Shown here piece by piece: positions 41,766 to 50,176 of a DNA stretch of 64,000 nt; within the stretch, counting starts at the first letter, position 1; every line of letters starts with the position of its first letter. Source of the DNA: Sphingosinicella microcystinivorans (GTDB taxonomy: Bacteria; Pseudomonadota; Alphaproteobacteria; Sphingomonadales; Sphingomonadaceae). The notes beneath the pieces are model-generated. The model did no database searches, was not told where the DNA came from, and worked only from the letters and a program-made list of their open reading frames with translations. The stretch covers positions 1 through 64,000 of the forward strand of contig NZ_RBWX01000010.1 of NCBI RefSeq assembly GCF_003634215.1, read 5' to 3'. Position numbers and translations under genes: made by a program.

Positions 41766-43410
41766 CGCGGGCGCGACCGAGGCGGACGGCGGCCAGTTCG
41801 ATTATGTGATATGCGGTGCGGGCGCGGCGGGCTGCGTCGTGGCCAACCGCCTTTCCGCCGATCCCAGGATCAGCGTTCTGCTGATCGAAGCGGGGCCATC
41901 CGACAAGGGTTGGCTGACCGACATGCCGCGCGGGTTCGCGAAGCTGCTGCTGAATCAGCGCCGTGCGCGCTATTTCCAGACCGGTCCTGACAACGGTGCG
42001 AAGCCTGGCGGTGAGATGTGGTCGCGCGGACGGATGCTGGGCGGATCGAGTTCGATCAACGGCATGCTCTATTTCCACGGGCTGCCGCAGGATTATGACA
42101 ATTGGGAAGCGCTCGGCAACGAGGGTTGGGGCTGGGATAGGATCGGCGCGATCTTCCGCCAGATGGAAGATCATGTGCTGGGCGCGGGCGAGGCGCGCGG
42201 CGCCGGCGGCCCGGTCAAGGTCACGATCAACCCCGAGCGCAGTCCGCTGATGGACGAGGTCATTCGCGCGGGCGGCGCGCTCGGTTGGGACATGGTCGAC
42301 GACCTGAACGAACCGGCCGGCGACCGGATCGGCTACACGCCGTTCAATATAGGCAAGGCGAAGCGATCGGGATCCTCGCAGGCGTTTCTGCATCCGGTGA
42401 TGAGCCGCCCAAACCTGACCGTGCTGACCGGGACGCTCGTCCAGCGCGTGGTGTTCGAAGGGCGGCGCGCAGTGGGCGTCGTTGCCGATGGCGGCAGTGG
42501 GTCCACGCGATATCTCGCAGGCCGCGAGGTCATTCTGGCGGGCGGAGCATTGCAGACGCCCCAACTGCTGGAGCTTTCCGGCATCGGCTCGGCGGAACGC
42601 CTGAAAGAGCACGGGATCGAGGTTCTTCACAACAGCCCCGGCGTTGGCGAGAACATGCGTGAGCATTGCCTCATCATCATGCAGCGGCGTCTCAAAAAGG
42701 AATGGAGCCTCAATCGCGAATTCAGCGGCTGGCGCGCACCATTTAACGTGGCGCGCTGGTTTGCGCTGCAGAATGGACCGATGGCGTTTCCGGGCTTTGA
42801 TGCGGCGGCGCTGATCGCCTGCGATCCGGCGGCAACCCATCCCGATTGCCACCTGATCTTCTCACGCACATCAATGGACCTGCGTTCGTGGGATGGCTGG
42901 ACCAAGGGGCCGCAGCTTGAGGCACTGCCGGGTATGCAGCTGATGGGCTATCCCAGCCAGCCGCGCAGTCAGGGCAGTGTGCACATCACGTCGGCCGATC
43001 CGGCGGCTGCGCCACAGATTCGGGTCAATTACCTGACAGACGAATACGACCGGCAGGTCAGCATCCACATGTTCCGCAAGATGCGGGCGCTGATCGAGCA
43101 TCCCAGCCTTGCCGATATCGTCGGCGAGGAGACGATACCGGGCGCAAAGGTTGAGAGCGACGACGAGATCCTGGATGCCTTTGCTACCTATTCAGGGCCA
43201 GGTTATCACGCCTGCGGAACAGCGCGCATGGGCAGCGATCTCATGGCCGTGGTTGACAACCGACTGCGCGTGCACGGTGTGGAGGCGCTGCGCGTGGTGG
43301 ATATCTCGATCTTCCCGACCCAGACATCGCAGAACACCGGCGCGCCTGCCATGGCTGTCGCCTGGCGTGCGGCGGACATCATAAACGAAGACAGGCAACG
43401 GGCGGCGTAA
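41758..43410 (+). CDS. GMC-family FAD-dependent alcohol dehydrogenase
   Basis: 550 residues. The FAD-binding Rossmann motif is GAGAAGCVVANRL, with LLIEAG following. GRMLGGSSSINGMLYFHG is the second GMC motif and GGALQTPQLLELSGIG the third. The catalytic His lies in YHACGTARMG and the last part carries NTGAPAMAVAWRAAD. GMC alcohol dehydrogenases of this size resemble choline and polyethylene-glycol dehydrogenases. Overlap with the aldehyde dehydrogenase by eight bases and a three-base gap to paralogue B place it in the middle of the operon. Confidence 0.94.
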   Translation: MRDAGATEADGGQFDYVICGAGAAGCVVANRLSADPRISVLLIEAGPSDKGWLTDMPRGFAKLLLNQRRARYFQTGPDNGAKPGGEMWSRGRMLGGSSSINGMLYFHGLPQDYDNWEALGNEGWGWDRIGAIFRQMEDHVLGAGEARGAGGPVKVTINPERSPLMDEVIRAGGALGWDMVDDLNEPAGDRIGYTPFNIGKAKRSGSSQAFLHPVMSRPNLTVLTGTLVQRVVFEGRRAVGVVADGGSGSTRYLAGREVILAGGALQTPQLLELSGIGSAERLKEHGIEVLHNSPGVGENMREHCLIIMQRRLKKEWSLNREFSGWRAPFNVARWFALQNGPMAFPGFDAAALIACDPAATHPDCHLIFSRTSMDLRSWDGWTKGPQLEALPGMQLMGYPSQPRSQGSVHITSADPAAAPQIRVNYLTDEYDRQVSIHMFRKMRALIEHPSLADIVGEETIPGAKVESDDEILDAFATYSGPGYHACGTARMGSDLMAVVDNRLRVHGVEALRVVDISIFPTQTSQNTGAPAMAVAWRAADIINEDRQRAA

Positions 43411-43413
43411 GCG

Positions 43414-44256
43414 ATGAACGAGGCGTTGCAGCGAGAGATGGCGAGAACGGACCGGGGCAGAGTGATGGCGGCGGATTCCGCCTATCATGTCTTCCCGGAA
43501 AACCGCGGACGCGATGTGATCGTCAACGCTTCCTATTGCGGCGTGCTGCCTGCGCGCTTTCTGGGCGCGCAGGCGCCGCGCGGCGCGATAGGCGTGGATT
43601 GCGGCGTCGGGCCGGCCGGCGCCTCCATCGCGGGGCTGTGGTATCTTGAGGCGCTGAATATCCCCGCGGCTGTCGCGGATGTGATGACCGTTCAACTGGG
43701 CAATGGTGTTGACCTGTATGACCGTGGTGTCATCAGCTTCGTCAACCGACCCGCTCAGGATTGCGGGGTACAGGCTGGTATGAAAGTCTCCGAAGCGGCG
43801 ATGCTGATGCTGATTGCGGACCCGGCTTCGCCTGACGCCGCCGAGGTGACCAACCGCACGCTCGTGGATACCAGCCCGTCGGGCCGGAAGATATTCTGTA
43901 CCGATTCAATCGCTTTCGGTTTGCCAGAGGATGTCGAGAACGTGCTGGTGACGGCGGGGCACACCGGCCGCAGCGCCGTGCCTTATCTACTCAAGGTGAG
44001 GCCGTTCGGCTTCATTTGTTCGGATGGCGGTGGGGGGCGAGACGCGTCAGGCCGGCTCGGCCTCGAGATGGTTGAGAATGCAGGCCTTGCCGGCGCTACG
44101 GTGGATGCGCGCCTTGCCCGTATGGGCGATGCCCTTTCCAGCTACCACGACGGAATCATCACCGGCGCCAACAGCCTGGCACGCGCCGCTGGCGTTGACA
44201 TTGGAATGTCGGCTAGGGTAGCCGCACGCATTCTGGCTGAACGCAATATACTCTGA
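43414..44256 (+). CDS. Uncharacterised internally duplicated protein, paralogue B
   Basis: 280 residues from ATG 43414. It is a clear paralogue of 39387-40229, sharing VTNRT, VLVTAGHTGRS, VRPFGFICSDGG and TVDARLAR. Residues about 20-130 repeat as 163-273: DSAYHVFPEN with DSIAFGLPED, DVIVNASYCG with NVLVTAGHTG, GAIGVDCGVG with GFICSDGGGG, and GVDLYDRGVIS with ALSSYHDGIIT. Each repeat ends with a GV-x-x-GM segment. Function unknown. The fold is likely alpha/beta with a nucleotide- or metal-binding D-x-G-x-G loop in each half. It lies in the operon between GMC dehydrogenase and GntR regulator, so it acts in or regulates the alcohol-oxidation pathway. Confidence 0.85.
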   Translation: MNEALQREMARTDRGRVMAADSAYHVFPENRGRDVIVNASYCGVLPARFLGAQAPRGAIGVDCGVGPAGASIAGLWYLEALNIPAAVADVMTVQLGNGVDLYDRGVISFVNRPAQDCGVQAGMKVSEAAMLMLIADPASPDAAEVTNRTLVDTSPSGRKIFCTDSIAFGLPEDVENVLVTAGHTGRSAVPYLLKVRPFGFICSDGGGGRDASGRLGLEMVENAGLAGATVDARLARMGDALSSYHDGIITGANSLARAAGVDIGMSARVAARILAERNIL

Positions 44257-44276
44257 GGAGGTCGGAGGAATACGGA

Positions 44277-45026
44277 ATGAAGGCCGATCTAGAGCTTGAT
44301 ACCAAAGCCGGCAAGCAGGCTGGCACTGAACGGCCGAAGGGCAAGAAGGCGCAAGCCCGAGTTACGCACGCCAGCGCGGTTCGCATGGCTATCGAAAGCG
44401 ACATCTTCATGGGCAAGCTCCTGCCGGGGACGCCCATCGACGAAGACGAACTTGCAGAGCGTTTCAATGTGTCGCGCACGCCGGTTCGCGAAGCCATGTT
44501 GCAATTGTTGCAGAGCGGGCTGATCGAAAAGCTGCCGCGCCGTCCCGCCATGGTCGCCCGGCTGGATCTGCCACGCTTGATCCACATGTACGAAACAGTG
44601 TCCGAACTGGAGGCGCTGTGCGCGCGCTATGCCGCAACGCGGATGACCACGCGCGAACGCGATGCGCTTGTAAAAGTGCACGAACTTTCGGAACTCGCGC
44701 TGCAGGCCGGAGACACTGCGGGCGTCGGCCGGCACGGTCGCAAGTTCCACTCGCTCATCATCGAATCCACGCATAACAGCGTATTGATTGAAACGACCAC
44801 CAAGCTCGCGCTGCATACGCTGGCCTATCGCCGCTTTCAGCTCTCGCGGCCGGGCTTTTCCGAACAGAACCAGCATTTCCATGCTGCGATCCTCGAAGCA
44901 ATCCTTGCCGGCGACAATGTTGAGGCCTTCGAGCAGATGCGGCGCCACGTTACCGTGCAGGGCGATGTTCTGGCCGATTATATCTCAATGGGCGAAGACA
45001 ACGTCAATCTGTCGGACGACCTGTAA
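44277..45026 (+). CDS. GntR-family regulator with FCD effector domain
   Basis: 249 residues from ATG 44277, with GGAGGAA six bases upstream. The GntR winged helix is VRMAIESDIFMGKLLPGTPIDEDELAERFNVSRTPVREAMLQLLQSGLIEK. The C-terminal FCD domain (residues about 100-225) has the metal-ligand pattern Asp/His of FadR-type regulators, including GRKFHSLIIESTHNSVL and NQHFHAAILEAI. It is the last gene of the operon with the duplicated proteins and probably senses their substrate or product. A strong hairpin follows at 45038-45060. Confidence 0.93.
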   Translation: MKADLELDTKAGKQAGTERPKGKKAQARVTHASAVRMAIESDIFMGKLLPGTPIDEDELAERFNVSRTPVREAMLQLLQSGLIEKLPRRPAMVARLDLPRLIHMYETVSELEALCARYAATRMTTRERDALVKVHELSELALQAGDTAGVGRHGRKFHSLIIESTHNSVLIETTTKLALHTLAYRRFQLSRPGFSEQNQHFHAAILEAILAGDNVEAFEQMRRHVTVQGDVLADYISMGEDNVNLSDDL

Positions 45027-45037
45027 GGGTGTGCACG

Positions 45038-45060
45038 GCTCCGCCCGGTTTGGGCGGAGC
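45038..45060. terminator. Hairpin between convergent operons
   Basis: GCTCCGCCC-GGTTT-GGGCGGAGC forms a perfect 9-bp GC-rich stem with a five-base loop, lying between the rightward GntR gene and the leftward acyl-CoA dehydrogenase. No T-run follows on either side, so it is a plausible factor-assisted or bidirectional terminator, not a textbook intrinsic one. Confidence 0.55.
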
Positions 45061-45079
45061 GCTGCATTCCCGGAAGGTC

Positions 45080-46255
45080 TCAGCCGCGCATCTTGCCGGC
45101 AATGAGATGGCGTCCCACCACCAGTTTCTGCACTTCGGACGCACCCTCGTAGATCCGCATCGGTCGTGCCTCGCGGTACAGCTTCTCGACCAGGTTGCCG
45201 CGCGTGACGCCGGCGCCGCCGCACAGCTGCACTGCACGGTCGACAACTCGTCCCGCCGCTTCGCTGGCGACCAGCTTGGCCATGCAGGCGTGGTAGGGCG
45301 TCGCGTCACCGCGAACGTCATGAACCCAGGCGGCGCGATAGACAGTGAGCGCAGCGGTGTCGATGTCGCTCGCCATGTCGGCAAGGCCCATCTGCACGCC
45401 TTGTAACTCGCCCATCTTTTTGCCGAACAGTTCGCGAGCGCGTGCCCGCTTCAACGCTTCGCCCATCGCACGGCGGGCTAGGCCAACACCGGCGGCACCG
45501 ACCGAAGGCCTGAAGATGTCGAATGCGCCCATGGCGACCTTGAAGCCCTGTCCAGCTTCACCGATCAAGGCATCGGCCGGAATGCGGCAGTCGGTAAAGG
45601 TCATGCTGGCGGCAGGATGCTCGGCGATGAACTCGATCGGATCGCTGCATTCCAGCCCCGGCGTATCGGCATCGACGAGGAACACGGACAGTCCGCGCGA
45701 ACCGGGCGCTTCGCCAGTTCGCGCGATGACCAGATAGTGATCGGCAAAACCGGCGTTGGAGATCAGCGTCTTCGCGCCGTTCAGCACCCATCCACCGGCA
45801 ACGCGTTCAGCTGTCGTGGTGGTCGCGGCGACGTCAGAGCCGCCATCGGGTTCCGTTAGTGCGAAAGCGGCAACGGCTTCACCGCTGCGGCAGCGCGGGA
45901 GATAGCGCTGCTTCTGTTCCGGCGTGCCATAGTTCTGGATCGCCAGTGTGCCGATGCCCTGCATGGTGAACATCGCATCGAATAGCGCTTCTTCATATGT
46001 CAGCGCTTCGCGGATGAGGCAGAGCGAGCGCACGTCGAAGGGCGCGCCTTCGTCGGGGATGAGATACTTCAGGAAGTCCGCCGCGCCCAACGAGGCGACG
46101 ATGGCGCGGCATTTCTCCGAAAAGTCTGCGATCTCAGCCTTGTGGTGTTCGGCCTGTGCCCATGCTGTGACGGCCTTCGCCAGCTCATGATGGCGAGGCT
46201 CGAAAAAGGGCCAGTCCCACAACGCCCAATGCTGATCGGTTACTGCCTCGCTCAT
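45080..46255 (-). CDS. Acyl-CoA dehydrogenase
   Basis: 391 residues from ATG 46255. It has the full acyl-CoA dehydrogenase pattern: [15 protein letters not shown] (flavin and acyl binding), [50 protein letters not shown] and the catalytic Glu in [11 protein letters not shown] near the C-terminus. It is last in a long leftward beta-oxidation operon and overlaps the aldo/keto reductase stop by ATGA. It would desaturate the acyl-CoA made by the ligase at 50173-51819. Confidence 0.94.
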   Translation of the reverse strand: MSEAVTDQHWALWDWPFFEPRHHELAKAVTAWAQAEHHKAEIADFSEKCRAIVASLGAADFLKYLIPDEGAPFDVRSLCLIREALTYEEALFDAMFTMQGIGTLAIQNYGTPEQKQRYLPRCRSGEAVAAFALTEPDGGSDVAATTTTAERVAGGWVLNGAKTLISNAGFADHYLVIARTGEAPGSRGLSVFLVDADTPGLECSDPIEFIAEHPAASMTFTDCRIPADALIGEAGQGFKVAMGAFDIFRPSVGAAGVGLARRAMGEALKRARARELFGKKMGELQGVQMGLADMASDIDTAALTVYRAAWVHDVRGDATPYHACMAKLVASEAAGRVVDRAVQLCGGAGVTRGNLVEKLYREARPMRIYEGASEVQKLVVGRHLIAGKMRG

Positions 46256-47262
46256 GGCTTCACGGCCTCCGGATTGCCTTTGAAATTGGGATCGTAGCGC
46301 GATCCCGCCGCGCCCCCGATCGGCAACAGTGCTTCGAGCGTCGCCAGGTCAGACGGATCGAGCGCAACCTGCGACGCCGCTACATTCTCTTCCAGATACT
46401 TGATCCGCTTCGTGCCGGGGATCGGCACGATATCCCGGTCCTGGTGTAGCAGCCAAGCAATCGCGATCTGGCCCGCCGTGCATCCTTTGCGCTGCGCAAG
46501 GTCATTTACATGCGCGACGATGGCGAGGTTTCGATCGAAATTGTCACCCTGAAAGCGAGGCGAAGTCAGGCGGAAATCATCTTTGGCGAGATCGTCGGCC
46601 TTCTGGATCGCGCCTGTCAGGAAACCACGGCCGAGCGGGCTGTAAGCGACGAAAGTGATATTGAGTTCGCGGCAGATCGGCAGAACGTCCCGCTCCGCCT
46701 CGCGTGTCCACAGCGAGTATTCGGATTGCAGCGCGGCTATGGGATGCGTTGCATGCGCGCGGCGCAGCGTGTCGCCATCGATTTCGGATAGGCCGATCCC
46801 GCGGATTTTTCCCTCCTCCACCAGGCGCGAAAGTGCGCCGACAGTGTCTTCGATCGGAATGCCCGGCGCGGCGCGATGCACATAATAGAGATCGATCACA
46901 TCGGTGCCGAGCCGCGCCAGCGATTCTTCGCAGCACTGGCGCATATAGGCGGGCGAATTGTCGATATCTCGATCGTATGTGCTGCCCTGTGTGCCGCCCG
47001 GGTCGCGTACCACGCCGAACTTGCTCGCCAGCATCACGCCATCGCGCTTGTCGCGGATAAAGTCTCCGACAAGCTGCTCATTATGGCCACGGCCATAGAC
47101 ATTCGAAGTGTCGAAATGCGTTACGCCCAGCTCAAACGCTCGTTCCAGCGTGGCGCGGGACTGCACGTCGTCCCGCTCTCCATAGAACTCGGACATGCCC
47201 ATGCAGCCGAGGCCCATGATGGAGCTTTGGATCCCGGAAGCGCCCAGGGTTATGGTCTTCAT
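46252..47262 (-). CDS. Aldo/keto reductase
   Basis: 336 residues from ATG 47262. The catalytic tetrad is visible: Asp and Tyr in [14 protein letters not shown], Lys in LASKFG and His in YYVHRAAP. The TIM-barrel C-terminal motif [15 protein letters not shown] binds NADPH. It is most like the AKR13-type YakC/Tas-like reductases. It lies inside the beta-oxidation operon between thiolase and acyl-CoA dehydrogenase, coupled to the latter by ATGA, and may reduce an aldehyde or ketone side product of the pathway. Confidence 0.93.
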   Translation of the reverse strand: MKTITLGASGIQSSIMGLGCMGMSEFYGERDDVQSRATLERAFELGVTHFDTSNVYGRGHNEQLVGDFIRDKRDGVMLASKFGVVRDPGGTQGSTYDRDIDNSPAYMRQCCEESLARLGTDVIDLYYVHRAAPGIPIEDTVGALSRLVEEGKIRGIGLSEIDGDTLRRAHATHPIAALQSEYSLWTREAERDVLPICRELNITFVAYSPLGRGFLTGAIQKADDLAKDDFRLTSPRFQGDNFDRNLAIVAHVNDLAQRKGCTAGQIAIAWLLHQDRDIVPIPGTKRIKYLEENVAASQVALDPSDLATLEALLPIGGAAGSRYDPNFKGNPEAVKP

Positions 47263-47273
47263 GGTGAGGTTCC

Positions 47274-48449
47274 TCAGTCCAGTCGCTCTATCACCGTCGC
47301 GGTACCGAGTCCTCCGGCACAGCAGATCGCCTGTGCGCCATAGCGTGCGCCGCGCCGCTCCATCTCGTTGAGCAAGGTCGTCATGATGCGTGCGCCGCTT
47401 GCCCCGAGCGGATGGCCGAGCGCGATGGCGCCGCCATTGACGTTGAGCTTGTCGTGGCTCACGCCGAGTTCCTTCATCCAGACGATGGGCACCGAGGCGA
47501 AGGCCTCGTTTACCTCGAACAGGTCGATATCGGCGATCGTGAGGCCGGCGCGATCGAGCGCTTCGCGCGTGGCCGCGATAGGCCCGGTCAGCATCAGCTC
47601 CGGATCGGAACCGACGACGGCGGTGCTGCGAATCCGTGCGCGGGCGCGCAGGCCGAGTTCGGCCGTCTTTTCCGCAGACATCAGTAGAAGCACAGACGCG
47701 CCGTCACAGATCTGCGAGGCATTCCCGGCGGAGACGCGGCCATCTTCCGGCCGGAACACGCGCTTCAGCGTATCGAGCTTCTCGCGCGTCGTGTCGCGGC
47801 GGATGGTCTCGTCGCTGTTAAACACGCCGCGTGGCTCGTCAGCGCGGGCTTCGGCAAGGGCGTCGATATCGATCGGCACGATCTGGCTGTCGAACCAGCC
47901 CGCATCGGCGGCGGTCGCTGCACGGCGATGGCTTTCCATCGCGAAGTCATCGTGATCGGCGCGCGAGATATCCCAGCGGTCCGACAGCACTTCGGCCGCC
48001 TCGCCCTGCGAGGTCAACGCGAAGCGCTCGTTGAGCATCCACCCGAAGGTTTCGCCATGAACGTCGCGGTTGCCACCCATCGGTACGCGGGTCATGCTTT
48101 CAGCGCCGCCCGCAACGACGATGTCCGCCATGCCCGATGAGATAAAGGCGAAGGCGGTGTGGATTGCTGCCTCGGCTGAACCGCATTTGCGATCAACCGT
48201 CATGCCTGGAATGGTTTCCGGCCACCCGGCCGAGAGCAAAGCTGTGCGCGCGATGTTTCCGCACTGTTCGCCGACCTGGGTGACGCAGCCGAAGATCACG
48301 TCGTCGATCTTCGCCACGTCAATCCCGGTGCGACCCGGCAGGGCTTTCAAGAGCGCGGCGGCGAGGTGATCGGCGCGAACGTCCTTCAGCGCGCCGCGGA
48401 AGCGGCCGGTCGGCGTACGAACGGCATCGACGATGACGACATCTCTCAT
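47274..48449 (-). CDS. Acetyl-CoA C-acyltransferase (thiolase)
   Basis: 391 residues from ATG 48449. The thiolase catalytic residues are present: nucleophile Cys in [15 protein letters not shown], His in [13 protein letters not shown] and second Cys in [11 protein letters not shown]. The N-terminus [14 protein letters not shown] is standard. It cleaves 3-ketoacyl-CoA with CoA, the last step of beta-oxidation. Its start overlaps the upstream hydroxyacyl-CoA dehydrogenase stop by ATGA (48446-48449), and it precedes the aldo/keto reductase by 11 bases. Unlike the Cys-less enzyme at 31750, this is a genuine thiolase. Confidence 0.95.
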   Translation of the reverse strand: MRDVVIVDAVRTPTGRFRGALKDVRADHLAAALLKALPGRTGIDVAKIDDVIFGCVTQVGEQCGNIARTALLSAGWPETIPGMTVDRKCGSAEAAIHTAFAFISSGMADIVVAGGAESMTRVPMGGNRDVHGETFGWMLNERFALTSQGEAAEVLSDRWDISRADHDDFAMESHRRAATAADAGWFDSQIVPIDIDALAEARADEPRGVFNSDETIRRDTTREKLDTLKRVFRPEDGRVSAGNASQICDGASVLLLMSAEKTAELGLRARARIRSTAVVGSDPELMLTGPIAATREALDRAGLTIADIDLFEVNEAFASVPIVWMKELGVSHDKLNVNGGAIALGHPLGASGARIMTTLLNEMERRGARYGAQAICCAGGLGTATVIERLD

Positions 48450-49345
48450 CGCACGGCCCTCAGGCCCGAACCCGGTACTTTCGCACCATTCTCGTCGTAT
48501 TCGTAAACGCCGCGTCCGACTTTGCGGCCATGACGACCAGCCTTCACCATCTTGATGATGAGCGGGCAGGGTCGGAACTTCTCGCCCATCACACCATGCA
48601 GATATTGCAGCACGCGAAGGCGGGTATCCCAGCCGGTCAGGTCGCCCAGTTCCAGCGGTCCCATCGGGTGATTGAACGCCATACGCAGCGACTTGTCGAT
48701 ATCCTCAGCAGACGCGACACCCTCCGCGAGCATGTACATCGCCTCGTTGCCCATCATCGCCGACATGCGGCTGGTGGTGAAGCCGGGCGCTTCGTTGACG
48801 ACGATATGATCCTTGCCGAGCCGCTTTACCCAGTCGATCGCCTGCACAAGCGCTTCATCGCTGGTTTCCAGTCCCCGAATGATCTCAACGAGTTTCATCT
48901 TGGGCACGGGATTGAAGAAATGCATGCCGATCACGCGGCCGGGCGTATCGATGACCGAGGCGATTTCGCTGATCGACAGTGCCGAGGTGTTCGTGGCGAG
49001 AAAGGCGGTGGAAGGCAGAAGGGCAGCGGCGTCCTTCAGGATCGTATGCTTGATCTCGATATTCTCGACCGCCGTTTCAACGAGCAGCGCGGCATTGGCG
49101 AGGCGCTCGTCCAGAGTTGTGGCGGTGGTGATGCGCGCCTTCGCGGCCTGCGCATCCGCCTCCGCCAATTTGCCGCGGCTGACACCTTCGTCCAGCAGCT
49201 TGCCAATGGACTTCAACGCTTTGTCCAGAGCGCCCTGCGCAGGATCGATCAGCAGGACATCACATCCCGCGACGGCGAAGCCGTGCGCGATGCCGGTTCC
49301 CATAAGGCCTGCGCCAACAACCGAAACTTCATTCTTACTCGACAT
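48446..49345 (-). CDS. 3-hydroxyacyl-CoA dehydrogenase
   Basis: 299 residues from ATG 49345, with AGGA six bases upstream. An earlier in-frame ATG (49360) lacks such a signal. NAD is bound by VSVVGAGLMGTGIAHG. The catalytic His lies in GMHFFNPVPKMKLVEII and the family motif FNHPMGPLELGDLTG closes the second domain. It oxidises 3-hydroxyacyl-CoA to 3-ketoacyl-CoA. It is a stand-alone form of about 300 residues, not a fused multifunctional protein, which fits the separate hydratase gene next to it. Confidence 0.94.
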   Translation of the reverse strand: MSSKNEVSVVGAGLMGTGIAHGFAVAGCDVLLIDPAQGALDKALKSIGKLLDEGVSRGKLAEADAQAAKARITTATTLDERLANAALLVETAVENIEIKHTILKDAAALLPSTAFLATNTSALSISEIASVIDTPGRVIGMHFFNPVPKMKLVEIIRGLETSDEALVQAIDWVKRLGKDHIVVNEAPGFTTSRMSAMMGNEAMYMLAEGVASAEDIDKSLRMAFNHPMGPLELGDLTGWDTRLRVLQYLHGVMGEKFRPCPLIIKMVKAGRHGRKVGRGVYEYDENGAKVPGSGLRAVR

Positions 49346-49378
49346 GTAGAGTCCTAACATTGAATCTCTGTTGAGAGC

Positions 49379-50176
49379 TCAATTCCCTGTAAAATTCGGT
49401 GGTCGCTTCTCGCGGAATGCGGCTGCAGCTTCGGCGCGGTCGCTGGTGCCCATCAGCAGCGTGAACAAACTCTTTTCAAGACGCAGCCCGCTTGCCAGAT
49501 CCAGATGCGCGCCGCTGATCGCCGCTTCCTTGCAATAGGCGACGGCAGCAGGCGGCCGCGCCGCGATGGTTGCAGCCAAAGCGAGGGCATGGGCGATGGC
49601 ATCCTCGCGGTCCTCGGCCAGACGCGTGACGATGCCAAGCCGGTATGCTTCTTCTGCCGGGATCTTTTCGGCTGAAAGCAGTAGATCGAGCGCGGGCCCA
49701 AGCCCGATCAGGCGCGGCAGGCGCTGAGTGCCACCGCCGCCCGGTATCAGCCCGAGCGCGGTTTCGGTCAGTCCGAAGCGGGCGTCGCGTGAGGCGATGC
49801 GAATGTCGCAGGCCAGCGCGATTTCCATGCCGCCGCCAAAGCAGATGCCATGGATCGCGGCGATGACCGGCTTTGACACCCGGTCAAGCGCCTCGATCCA
49901 GCTGTGCGGCATGAAGCGGCGGCGTTCGGAAACGAGCGATCCAACCTGGCGGCTTTCCTTGATATCGGCGCCCGCACAAAATCCACGCTCGCCCGCCCCG
50001 CAGAGCACAAGCGAGCGGATTGCCGGTTCCTGCTCTATCGCGGCTAGCAGTTGCGGAAAGGACTGGCGAATATCCTCGTTGAAGGCGTTGATCTGCTCGG
50101 GGCGATTGAACGTCACCTGCGCAACGTCACCATGGTGTTCGATGAGCAGGGCGGGCGTCGGCGAGGTGACAGTCAT
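49379..50176 (-). CDS. Enoyl-CoA hydratase
   Basis: 265 residues from ATG 50176. The crotonase oxyanion loop is GERGFCAGADIKE and IHGICFGGGMEIALACDIRIAS, and the catalytic Glu region ARFGLTETALGLIPGGGGTQRLPRLIG is canonical, so it should be a true hydratase. Its start overlaps the CoA ligase stop (ATGA at 50173-50176). It is second of the operon, next to the hydroxyacyl-CoA dehydrogenase. Confidence 0.94.
   Translation of the reverse strand: MTVTSPTPALLIEHHGDVAQVTFNRPEQINAFNEDIRQSFPQLLAAIEQEPAIRSLVLCGAGERGFCAGADIKESRQVGSLVSERRRFMPHSWIEALDRVSKPVIAAIHGICFGGGMEIALACDIRIASRDARFGLTETALGLIPGGGGTQRLPRLIGLGPALDLLLSAEKIPAEEAYRLGIVTRLAEDREDAIAHALALAATIAARPPAAVAYCKEAAISGAHLDLASGLRLEKSLFTLLMGTSDRAEAAAAFREKRPPNFTGN

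Noticed and set aside
41758-44256. Polyethylene-glycol degradation cluster
   Set aside because: A GMC dehydrogenase, aldehyde dehydrogenase, CoA ligase and TonB receptor do recall the sphingomonad peg genes, but the order, the extra duplicated-family proteins and the regulators differ, so the substrate was not assigned.
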